This document shows positions 13,290 through 21,500 of a DNA stretch of 64,000 bases, one piece after another (the stretch's first letter is position 1; the number at the start of each line of letters is the position of its first letter). This DNA comes from CAIWHR01 sp963779805. GTDB lineage: Bacteria; Pseudomonadota; Gammaproteobacteria; Burkholderiales; Casimicrobiaceae. Location of the stretch: positions 62,001 through 126,000 of the forward strand of contig CAVZZN010000011.1 in NCBI GenBank assembly GCA_963779805.1. Reading direction: 5' to 3'. Position numbers and translations under genes: made by a program. The notes beneath the pieces are model-generated. The model was not told the DNA's origin and did no database searches. It saw only the letters and a program-made list of their open reading frames with translations.

Positions 13290-13820
13290 ATGCGCCCGGC
13301 GCTCTTCCTCGATCGCGACGGCGTGATCAACGTCGATCGCGGATATGTCCACCGGCCGGCCGATTTCGAGTTCGTCGACGGGATCGCCGAGCTGTGCTCA
13401 CGGTTCGGCGCGCGCGGATACGTCAGCGTGGTCGTGACCAACCAGGCGGGCATCGGCCGCGGCCTGTACACCGAGGCCGATTTCGACGCGCTCACGAAGT
13501 GGATGCTGGACGCGTTGACGACGCGCGGCGTGCACATCGAACGCGTGTATCACTGTCCGTATCACCCGGAGCACGGCGTCGGTCGGTATCGGCGCGAATC
13601 GCAGGATCGAAAGCCCAATCCGGGCATGCTGCTGCGCGCGCGCGACGAGCTCGACCTCGATCTCGCAGCCTCGGCACTCGTGGGCGACAAGGTCTCGGAC
13701 ATGGAAGCGGCGGTGCGCGCCGGCGTAGGCCGCCCGATCCTGCTGTGCCCCGACGCACCGCCGACGGGCCTTCCCCCGCACGTGGAGATCGTCCCTTCAC
13801 TCCGGGACATCGAGCCCTGA
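13290..13820 (+). CDS. gmhB: D-glycero-D-manno-heptose-1,7-bisphosphate phosphatase
   Basis: A HAD-superfamily phosphatase of 176 aa that removes the C7 phosphate of heptose bisphosphate on the way to activated heptose. HAD motif I is FLDRDGV (Asp8, Asp10), motif II TNQAGIGRG (Thr50, Asn51), motif III Lys108 in RKPNPGM, and motif IV GDKVSDMEA (Asp133, Asp137). The first half of the GmhB zinc loop is recognisable (CPYHP, Cys89), but the usual second pair CxC before RKP is replaced by SQD, so the zinc site appears lost. Together with the convergent hddC and hddA it points to GDP-D,D-heptose. A HisB-type histidinol-phosphatase is the main alternative but fits this context poorly. Confidence 0.87.
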   Translation: MRPALFLDRDGVINVDRGYVHRPADFEFVDGIAELCSRFGARGYVSVVVTNQAGIGRGLYTEADFDALTKWMLDALTTRGVHIERVYHCPYHPEHGVGRYRRESQDRKPNPGMLLRARDELDLDLAASALVGDKVSDMEAAVRAGVGRPILLCPDAPPTGLPPHVEIVPSLRDIEP

Positions 13821-13852
13821 GCTGCAGGCGGCGCGCCCGCGCGTTCGCCGGC

Positions 13853-14581
13853 TCAGCGCTCCGGTGCCGTCGCTCCGGGGCTCGCGTGCCTGCCCGGCAA
13901 CGCGGGAATCTGGAGCTGCGCCGCTGCGAGCGCGTCGGGCGTGCCGATGTCGATGAACGGTGCGCGGACGACGACGGCGCGCACGTGCAGCCCGGCAACG
14001 TGCGCGGCCAGCAACTCGTGCTCGAACGAGAACGCTGCGGGCAGCGCCCAGCGCTCGAACACGTCCCGCCGCAGCCAGTACACCCCCGCATTGACGCAGC
14101 CCGGCCCCGTGCGCGCCTTCTCCGCGAATCCGGTCACGCGCTCGCCGACGAGCGTGAGCACGCCATACCGCGCGACATCGTCGACTTCGCGCGCTGCGAT
14201 CACCACGTCGTCGCCGGCGCGGCCGGCCACGTCCTGCAATGCAACGGGGAGCAGCGTGTCGCCATTCATGACGAACGCGGTCGCGAGGCCCTGCTCCGTC
14301 ATGGCCCGCCGGATGGCGCCGCCGGTGCCGAGCGGCGTCTCCTCGCGCGCATAGCGAATCTCGAGACGGCCGAACCGCTCGCCGTACCGCGCGACGATCT
14401 GCGCTGCGAGATGGCCAACGCACAGCACCACCCGATCGACCGGTTGCATCTGCAGGTACTCGAGCTGCCAGTCGAGGAACGGCCGGCCGGCGACCGGTGC
14501 CAGCGCCTTGGGCACGTCGGCGAGCACGCCGGCGAGGCGCGTGCCGAGCCCGCCCGCGAGGATCACCGCGTCGCGCGTCAT
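13853..14581 (-). CDS. hddC: heptose-1-phosphate guanylyltransferase-like nucleotidyltransferase
   Basis: A 242-aa sugar-phosphate nucleotidyltransferase. It probably joins GMP to D-glycero-alpha-D-manno-heptose 1-phosphate, making GDP-heptose for polysaccharide synthesis. The N-terminal signature is LAGGLGTRL (residues 9-17) with the following PKALAPVAGRPFLDW. The sugar-binding part shows GTGGAI, FVMNGDTLL (metal-binding Asp) and the C-terminal FIDIGTP. By sequence alone it could use another sugar phosphate or nucleotide. The assignment rests on the hddA gene directly upstream and the gmhB gene facing it. It is the last gene of the minus-strand polysaccharide operon, 64 nt after hddA. Confidence 0.78.
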   Translation of the reverse strand: MTRDAVILAGGLGTRLAGVLADVPKALAPVAGRPFLDWQLEYLQMQPVDRVVLCVGHLAAQIVARYGERFGRLEIRYAREETPLGTGGAIRRAMTEQGLATAFVMNGDTLLPVALQDVAGRAGDDVVIAAREVDDVARYGVLTLVGERVTGFAEKARTGPGCVNAGVYWLRRDVFERWALPAAFSFEHELLAAHVAGLHVRAVVVRAPFIDIGTPDALAAAQLQIPALPGRHASPGATAPER

Positions 14582-14645
14582 GACCGCGAAGCGCGCCCGC
14601 GAGCGGGGCGCGGCGCGATGCGCGCGCCACGTGCGCGCGCCCGAA

Positions 14646-15677
14646 TCAGTCGAGACGCCACCCTTGCGTGCCGTAGCGCGTGAAGTGGCACGCGTGCACG
14701 GTGCCGTGACCGAGCGCCTCGAGGGCTGCGCAGATCCGCCGGCGGTGCTCGGGATCGGCGAACAGCATGACGAAGCCGCCGCCCCCCGCGCCGGACACCT
14801 TCGCGGCGTACGCCCCGCACGACTCCGCCGTGGCGATCGCCTCCTCGATGTGCGGGCTCGAGATGCTCGAGGCCGTCCGCTTCTTGGCGCGCCAGCCCTT
14901 CTTCATCGATTCCGCGAAGCCGCGGATGTCGCCGCGCAGGATGTGCTCCTTCATCGTCCACGCCTCCTCGCGCAGTGCATCGAGCGCCTCGAGCTGCGCC
15001 GCGTCGTGCTGCTGCATGCGCGCCCTCTGCTCGCCGATGATGCGGGCGGACTCGCGCGACGTGCCGCTGAAGTACAGGATCGTCGAGGCCTCGAGCTCCG
15101 ACAGGATCCAGTTCTTGATCCGCAGCGGATTCACGATCACGCGCTCGTTGGCGTAGAACTCCATGAAGTTCACGCCGCCGAATGCCGCCGCGTACTGGTC
15201 CTGGCGACCGCCCGCAAGCCCGAGGTCGACGCGCTCGATCTCGTAGGCGATGCGCGCGATATCGTACTCGCCCAGCGGCAGTGCCAGCAGCTCCGCGAAT
15301 GCCTTCACCATCGCCACGACCAACGTGGAGGACGCGCCCAGGCCCGAGCCCATCGGCGCCTCGGATTGCGTGGTCAGCGCCACGGCGAGCGGCTCGCCGC
15401 GGCGAAAGTCGCGAACGATGCGGTTGTACACGCCGCAATGCAGCGCGAGCGGCCCCTGCGTCGGCAGCTGCGACGCGAGCGGCAGGACGACGCGCTGCTC
15501 CTGGTCCTCGGCGGCAAGCTCGATGCACGGCTCGTCGAGCGAACGCACGGTCGCGTACGCGTACAGCGCGATGGTTGCGTTGAGCACCACGCCGCCGTGC
15601 TCGTCGCAGTAGGGCGACACGTCGGTGCCGCCGCCGGCGAGGCCGAGCCGCAGCGGAGCCCGGGCGCGGACCTTCAT
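14646..15677 (-). CDS. hddA: D-glycero-D-manno-heptose 7-phosphate kinase (GHMP)
   Basis: A GHMP-family sugar kinase of 343 aa, predicted to phosphorylate heptose 7-phosphate at C1 in the GDP-heptose branch. The start at 15677 puts the family opening RARAPLRLGLAGGGTDVSPY at the N-terminus. The GHMP phosphate loop is MGSGLGASSTLVVAM. The C-terminal motif KVSGAGGGGFVMLF is also typical. The AGGGTD opening is characteristic of HddA and related fucose/heptose kinases rather than galactokinase. With hddC and gmhB all later pathway steps are present. The isomerase gmhA is not in the window and may be supplied from elsewhere. Confidence 0.87.
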   Translation of the reverse strand: MKVRARAPLRLGLAGGGTDVSPYCDEHGGVVLNATIALYAYATVRSLDEPCIELAAEDQEQRVVLPLASQLPTQGPLALHCGVYNRIVRDFRRGEPLAVALTTQSEAPMGSGLGASSTLVVAMVKAFAELLALPLGEYDIARIAYEIERVDLGLAGGRQDQYAAAFGGVNFMEFYANERVIVNPLRIKNWILSELEASTILYFSGTSRESARIIGEQRARMQQHDAAQLEALDALREEAWTMKEHILRGDIRGFAESMKKGWRAKKRTASSISSPHIEEAIATAESCGAYAAKVSGAGGGGFVMLFADPEHRRRICAALEALGHGTVHACHFTRYGTQGWRLD

Positions 15678-15699
15678 CGGACGTGCCTCATCTCGCGCG

Positions 15700-16434
15700 T
15701 CACAGCTCGCCGTCGTTGCGGAACGGCGGCCGCGATGCATTGCCCGCCTTCATCGCCGCGTTGTCGTCGCGATACTGGTTGAGGTGGATGCGCAGCTCGC
15801 GCTCCACGCCGTGCGCGGCGGGCAGGCGCCCACCCGCCGCAACTTCGCTGGCGTGCCGCTTGCGCACCACGAACTCGATGCCGCACTCCGCGACAGGCGT
15901 CTGGGTCTGGTCGTAGCGCGGCAGCGAGAAACGATACGTGCCGTGCAGCAGCTCGATCCGCAGCGGCTGCGCTTCGGGCCCCAGTGCCGCGAGGAGATCG
16001 ACGACGTTGATCGACGCCGGACTCCACGACGTCGGCTTGAAGATGGTGAACGTGTGCTTGTGGTCGCGATTGAACGTGCTGGGAAACACCCCCTGCTCGT
16101 ACAGGTCCTCGTCCGGCACCGTCACCACGAGATGGCCGCCCGGCTTGACCGCGCGAAACCACGCGGCGAGACCGGCACGCGGGTCGCGCAGGTGCTCGAG
16201 GCAGTGACTGCTGTGCACGAAGTCGAGGCTCTCCGGCGCCACGCCGTCCAGCACCTGCGCGTCGCCGTCCTCGAGGTCCCACGTGCGGATCGAGGTGACG
16301 CGCGGAAAGAGCTCCGCATAGAGGGCAAGCGGGTCGGGCTTGCCGCCGACGTCGAGCCCCGCACCGACGAAGTAGCGCGTCGCGAAGTTCGCGTCGGCGA
16401 GCCGCCGGGGGATGGACTTGCTGCACTCCTTCAT
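15700..16434 (-). CDS. class I SAM-dependent methyltransferase
   Basis: A 244-aa methyltransferase with a short, somewhat divergent Rossmann core. AGLDVGGKPDP is motif I, an acidic WDLEDGDAQ follows, and DFVHSSHCLEHLRDP with VKPGGHLVVTVPDEDLYEQG are typical of Methyltransf_11-like enzymes acting on sugars or lipids. The start overlaps the end of the preceding TylF-like gene in an ATGA, so the two are translated together. Its place inside the polysaccharide operon suggests it methylates a sugar of the exported glycan, but no substrate can be named. Confidence 0.8.
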   Translation of the reverse strand: MKECSKSIPRRLADANFATRYFVGAGLDVGGKPDPLALYAELFPRVTSIRTWDLEDGDAQVLDGVAPESLDFVHSSHCLEHLRDPRAGLAAWFRAVKPGGHLVVTVPDEDLYEQGVFPSTFNRDHKHTFTIFKPTSWSPASINVVDLLAALGPEAQPLRIELLHGTYRFSLPRYDQTQTPVAECGIEFVVRKRHASEVAAGGRLPAAHGVERELRIHLNQYRDDNAAMKAGNASRPPFRNDGEL

Positions 16435-17219
16435 GAGCGGGCGCGGAACACGAACTGAGGGAAGATCTGCTCGGCGTGCAGGCCGTCGCGCCGGATCGCG
16501 AGCTCCTCCACCGCCTCGGTCGCGCCCAGGCAGCTCGCGACCGTGGCGTCGTCGAACACGAAATAGCCGCCGGGCACCATGTGCGGCTTCACGGCATCGT
16601 ACGACGTCGCGATGGCCGAGTAGATGTCGGAGTCGATGTGCGCGAGCGCGACGGGACCGTGCCCGACGAGCCACGGCGCCACCGTGTCCTCGAACAGCCC
16701 CTGCACGAACTCCAGGTTGTCGAGGCCGGCGCCCGCGGCAGCGCTCCTGAGCTCGTCGAGGTCCACGTCGGCGAAGTCGCCGGCCTGATGCGCGTCGATC
16801 GAGGGGTCGGTCCGCGGCATGCCCGCGAACGTGTCGAACGCGTACACCCTCGCGCCCGGGCGCACCCGCTGCAGCACGCGCGCCATGAACATGGCATTGC
16901 CGCCGCGATACGCGCCGAATTCGGCGACGTGCCCGAACGCAAGTCGCGGCAGGAAGAACTTCAGGATGAGGAACAGGTTGAGGCGATTGTCCTCGGACAG
17001 CACGCTGCGGCCGGCGGCGAGCGCCGCCGCTTCGGCGTAGAGCGGATCCGCGCGCACCTTGTCGCGCAGGCCGCCGAATTGCAGCCCCCAGCCGCGGACA
17101 TAGCCGTCGCGCGGCGAGCGGCCCTTGCGCAGGCGCTCGTCGACCCACGCGACGGCCGGCAGGTAATCGTCAGCGCTCGCGATCCTTGCCGCTTCGCCGA
17201 GGTGTCGCTCCGCGTTCAT
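16431..17219 (-). CDS. TylF/MycF-type O-methyltransferase
   Basis: A 262-aa member of the macrocin O-methyltransferase (TylF) family, metal- and SAM-dependent enzymes that methylate sugar hydroxyls. Diagnostic stretches are HVAEFGAYRGGNAMFMARVL (SAM binding), VYAFDTFAGMP, FADVDLDEL, and the metal-site region LAHIDSDIYSAIATSYDAV with PGGYFVFDDAT. It overlaps the upstream glycosyltransferase stop and the downstream methyltransferase start by 4 nt each (ATGA), so it sits in a tightly coupled operon. The likely role is O-methylation of a polysaccharide sugar. Confidence 0.85.
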   Translation of the reverse strand: MNAERHLGEAARIASADDYLPAVAWVDERLRKGRSPRDGYVRGWGLQFGGLRDKVRADPLYAEAAALAAGRSVLSEDNRLNLFLILKFFLPRLAFGHVAEFGAYRGGNAMFMARVLQRVRPGARVYAFDTFAGMPRTDPSIDAHQAGDFADVDLDELRSAAAGAGLDNLEFVQGLFEDTVAPWLVGHGPVALAHIDSDIYSAIATSYDAVKPHMVPGGYFVFDDATVASCLGATEAVEELAIRRDGLHAEQIFPQFVFRARS

Positions 17220-18598
17220 CGGACTGCCGTCGCCGCGTCGACGAAGCCGAGGCGCGCAAGCCGTGCACGGTAACGCGCGCCGACGGCGGCGAAGCTGTGG
17301 TGCGCGCGCATGTAGCGCGCCGCCCGGGCACCGAGCTCGGCACCCCACGCGCGATCCGCCACGAGGCGACGCATGTGATGCGCCGCGTGCTCGACGTCGG
17401 GATCGGCCCACAGCTGCCCCTGGGCGAACGGATACTCCCCCTCCTTCACCGGCACCAGCACGGCGTCGACGAGGCACGCGTTGTCCGGATTCATGTAGTC
17501 GAGATTACCAGAGTAGGCGGTGCCGATGACCGGCTTGCCGTAATACATCGCCTCGCCCAGTCCGCGGCCGAAGCCTTCCGAACGATGCAGCGACACGAAG
17601 GCATCGCAGTTGCGCACGAGGTTGCGCACCTCGCGGTCGGTCATCACCCGGTCGATGAGCACGAGGTCGTCGCGCCGGTCGAGGCCCTCGAGGAAGTGCT
17701 GGTACTCGACGGGCCGGTGCTCCATGCCGTTCAACTTGATCACGAGCGCGGCCTCGCCGCCGCCGTCCGGTGGAAACGCCTTGCGGAACGCGGCGAGCAC
17801 GGCCTGCGGGTTCTTGCGACTCACATACGAGGTGAAGTCGAAGTAGAAGAGGAAGAGGTACTTCTCGCGCGGCAGGCCGAAATGCTCGCGCGGCAGGCGC
17901 TCGTCGGACGCGAAGTCCACCGCGAGCGGCATGTGCAGCACGGGGCACGGGGCCTTTTCGGCAACGGCCTGCTGGATGAAGCGCGACGGGGCCCAGATCT
18001 CGTCGAAGAACTCGAACGCGTAGCACCACGCCTCGGGGAAGTGCGCGAGCTCCCAGGCCCAGTACCCGATGTTGTACTTGCGCTCGAAGAACTGCGGGCG
18101 AAGATGCGCCGACGCGAGCTTCATCTCGTCCGCGTTCATGTGGAACAGCGACACCGGATGCGGGTTCGAGCGGGCGATGCGGTCGTGGAAGGGGAACTCC
18201 GCGAACTTGCCCGCATGCGGCCCTTCCTGGTCGAACGCATTGAAGATCACGAACGGCACGCCCGCGGCCGCGAACGCCTCGGCGGACTTGCGGATGTGCT
18301 CGCCCATGCCGAGCGCGCCATAGGGATGACCGACGAGGTTGACACCGCCGCGCGTAGCGGCTGCCGGGGCACGCGCCGGTGCGGGTGCAGGCGCGCGGTA
18401 CGGCGCCGTGCCGGCCCGCCTCCAGTGCCGCACGCGCGCCGTGAGGCCCTCGAAGCCGTCGCGCCGCAGGATCGTCCACGCACGCGCGACCGCGCCGAGC
18501 ACGCCGAGCACGCGCAGCTTCTGTCCGAACGTCCGCAGCAGCGGGGGCCCGTTCACGGGCGACGCGTCACGTGCCACGCAGGACGGCGCGCGTGGCAT
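17216..18598 (-). CDS. GT4-like glycosyltransferase (GT-B fold)
   Basis: A retaining GT-B glycosyltransferase of about 460 aa. The C-terminal half carries the family 4 donor-site elements: FVSLHRSEGFGRGLGEAMYYGKPVIGTAYSGN (with the E-x7-E pattern) and the preceding LVLIDRVMTDREVRNLVRNCDAFV. The N-terminal half has GYWAWELAHFPEAW, common in O-antigen glycosyltransferases. The start is uncertain. ATG 18598 overlaps the upstream gene by 32 nt, GTG 18577 overlaps by 11, and GTG 18556 does not overlap; none has a clear Shine-Dalgarno sequence. The donor sugar might be the GDP-heptose made by this locus, which is inference. Confidence 0.82.
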   Translation of the reverse strand: MPRAPSCVARDASPVNGPPLLRTFGQKLRVLGVLGAVARAWTILRRDGFEGLTARVRHWRRAGTAPYRAPAPAPARAPAAATRGGVNLVGHPYGALGMGEHIRKSAEAFAAAGVPFVIFNAFDQEGPHAGKFAEFPFHDRIARSNPHPVSLFHMNADEMKLASAHLRPQFFERKYNIGYWAWELAHFPEAWCYAFEFFDEIWAPSRFIQQAVAEKAPCPVLHMPLAVDFASDERLPREHFGLPREKYLFLFYFDFTSYVSRKNPQAVLAAFRKAFPPDGGGEAALVIKLNGMEHRPVEYQHFLEGLDRRDDLVLIDRVMTDREVRNLVRNCDAFVSLHRSEGFGRGLGEAMYYGKPVIGTAYSGNLDYMNPDNACLVDAVLVPVKEGEYPFAQGQLWADPDVEHAAHHMRRLVADRAWGAELGARAARYMRAHHSFAAVGARYRARLARLGFVDAATAVR

Positions 18599-21500
18599 CG
18601 AGGTAGGCGTGACCGTACTGACGGTCGGGCTCGAGATAGTTGCCCTCGCCCCACTCGTTCCATGCGTTGACGAACAGGAGCCGCTCGTCGCCGAAGTACA
18701 TGCGCCGCGTGTAGTCGGCCGCACGTCGCAGCCACTCGCGATACGCTTCGGGCCCGCCGTTCACGAACACGCCCGACGCGGCGCGGCGCCGCGCGGTGTT
18801 GTCCCAGCGTGGCATGACGCAACGGAAGAGCTTGTAGCCCGGTGGCACGCGCTTGATGAAGCTGTCGGCGGTCTGGCGGTAGTCGTACGCATTGCCCTCG
18901 AAGCGACGTCCGGGAAAGCCCTGCGGCTGCTCGGGCGCGACGATGGCGAGCGAGTGCGGCGGAAACTCGACCGCGCCGTCGAAGCCGTACGTATCGGGCG
19001 CCGCGCCTTCGAGGTGGAAGAAGCTCTGCACCGCGAGCAGATAGAGCTCGCCTATGCCGCGCTTCCTCGCGTGGGCGCGCCAGCGCTCGGCCGTGGCCCG
19101 CGCATCGGGCAGCAGCGCCGGGCGGTACAGGAGCAGCACCGGCCGGCCGCGAACGCGGATGTAGCGTGGATCGCGAAACGCCGGCAGCAGGCTTTCGATG
19201 AATGCGATGTCGTCGTCCGGCGAGTGGCGCTGCGCCATCAGCACCTCGGAATCGAGACCATCCCAGCGTCGCGTCCAGTTCTCGTTGGCCCAGCACACGC
19301 AGAACGGGAAATCGGGCGCACCCGATGCGATCACCGCATCGAGCGGACCGTTGAGCAGGCGCTTGCCGCCGAACCAGTAATAGTAGTAGCAGAAGCCATG
19401 CAGGCCGGCCGCGCGCGCGAGATCGGCCTGCTGCTCGCGCACTTCCGGCACGCGCAGATCGTAGAAGCCGAGATCGGCGGGAATGTTGGGCTGGTGATGG
19501 CCGGCGAACAGCGGCCGCGCGCGCGCGACGTTGGTCCACTCCGTGAAGCCCTTGCCCCACCAGGCATCGTTCTCCGGGATGGGGTGGTACTGCGGCAGGT
19601 AGAACGCGATGGCACGAAGGCGATCCTCATCCTCGAGCGTGCCCGACCAGCGCTCCAGGAATTTGTGCTGGTTCGCGGCGACGACCTGCTGCTTGTCGAT
19701 CGAAGACTCCTGCATCGACGCCGAGAGCGCGTGCACGACGACCGCGCGCGGCTCGTACATGACACGACGTCCGCTCGCACGCACGCGGTAGCACAGGTCG
19801 GAGTCTTCGCAATACGCGGGCGCGAAGGCCGGATCGAAGCCGCCGAGCTCGAGGAAGAGCGCGCGCGGGATCATCAGGCACGCGCCGGACACGTAGCCGA
19901 CCTCGCGCGCGAAGCCGTATTGCGGCTTGTCCGGGTCGTCCCAGAGGCCGACCATGTCCGCGCTGCCGTCGGGGCGGATGTACGCGCCCGCCTCCTGCAG
20001 TCGTCCATCGGGGAACACCAGCTTGCAGCCGACGATGCCGACGCCCTCGTGCGCGTCGAACGCGGCGAGCATCGCGTCGAGCGCGCCCGCCCGGACCTTG
20101 GCATCGTTGTTGAGGAACACGAGGTGCGTGCCCTGCGCTTCGGCCGCGCCGCGGTTGCACGCCTCGATGAACCCGCTGTTGCGATCGAGGCGCACGATGC
20201 GCACGAGGGCGTCGGACTTGAGCTCTTCGGCGAGCGGACGCGGCGACCCGTCGTCCACCACGATGATTTCCATCGGCACGCGGCAGCCTGCGCTGCGCAC
20301 GCGCCTGATGCAGCTGCGCGTCAGGCCAGGCTTCCCGAACGCGGGTATCACGATGCTCAGCGAGGGCCCGCCCGTGGTGGCCGGCAGCGCGGCGAGCGGG
20401 GTCGGGCCGCAGACGCTGACCGTCGGCGGCGGTGCGTTGCGCGTGAGCTCCCACATCTGGAAATTCTGGGTATGCCGGAACAGCACGCCGAAGCGCTCGT
20501 AGAACACGTCCTTCACCCGCGTGCGCGCGTCGGGCGACACCGGAAGGCGGGTGTAGACGGAGCGCGCAAACGCGAACGCCGGCCATGTGACCGCCCGCTG
20601 CGACTGCTCGACCGCACGCCCGGCGCTGCCGCGCACGGCGCCGAGCGCGCGCGCGGAGGTCGACGCACCGCGCACCGCGGCAGCGCGCGAGCCGCTGACG
20701 ATGCGGTCCAACGCGCGGGCCGCCGCGCCCCGCATCGCGCCAACCCTCGTCGCGATCCTGTGCGACGCGCTCGCCTCGATGCCCGAGAGCCGCGCACGCA
20801 CGGCGGCGAGCTCCTCGCGCGCCGAGGCGCCGGCGCTCATCTGCGATTCGAGTTGACGCCGCAATTGCGTGATCTCGTCGTCGCGATTGACGAGCTCGGC
20901 CTGCAAGGTGCGCAGCAGCTCGCCCGCCGCGGTCGCCTCCGAGGACGCGGCGGCGACCGCGCGCTCGAGCTGCGCCGCGTGCAGGCGATGGCTGTCCGCC
21001 TGGTGATTTCGATCGGCGCGCTCGCGCTCGAGCGCGCCGAGAAAGATCGCCTGCGCCGCGTCGCGCGCCGCACGCATCGCGGCGAGCTCGCTGGCGAGGA
21101 AGCGCAACTGCGCCTCGTGCGTCGCACCCGCGTCGGCGAGCTCCCGCTCGCGCGTGGCGATCTGCGCTTCGTGCGCGGCGCGCGCGCTCGCAAGCTCCCG
21201 CGTCAGTGCGGCGACCTCGGTCTGTTGCGCGGCGCGAGCCTCCGTGAGCTCCCGCGTCAACGTGGCGACGTGCGCCTCGTGCGTCGCGCGCAGCCCCGCA
21301 AGCTCTCTCGTTGCCGATGCCGCATGCGCGTCGTAGGCGGCGCGCAGTTCCGCCTCCTGTGCACTCAGTGCGGCAATGCGCAGCTCGCGCGCCGCAAGCG
21401 CTTCGGTCGCGTCCTGCCTCTGCGTCGCAAGCGCGGCCTGCGCCCGTCCGAGCTCGCGCTCGAGCTCGCTCGCGCGCGCCTGCAGCTGCGCAATGCTCGC

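Noticed and set aside
10682..13537. A 951-codon minus-strand frame across the NHL gene
   Set aside because: It is the antisense of the repeats; its repetitiveness comes from the NHL-coding strand.
13853..14581. Assignment as glucose-1-phosphate thymidylyltransferase (RmlA)
   Set aside because: No other dTDP-rhamnose genes are present and the neighbours hddA and gmhB fit GDP-heptose better.
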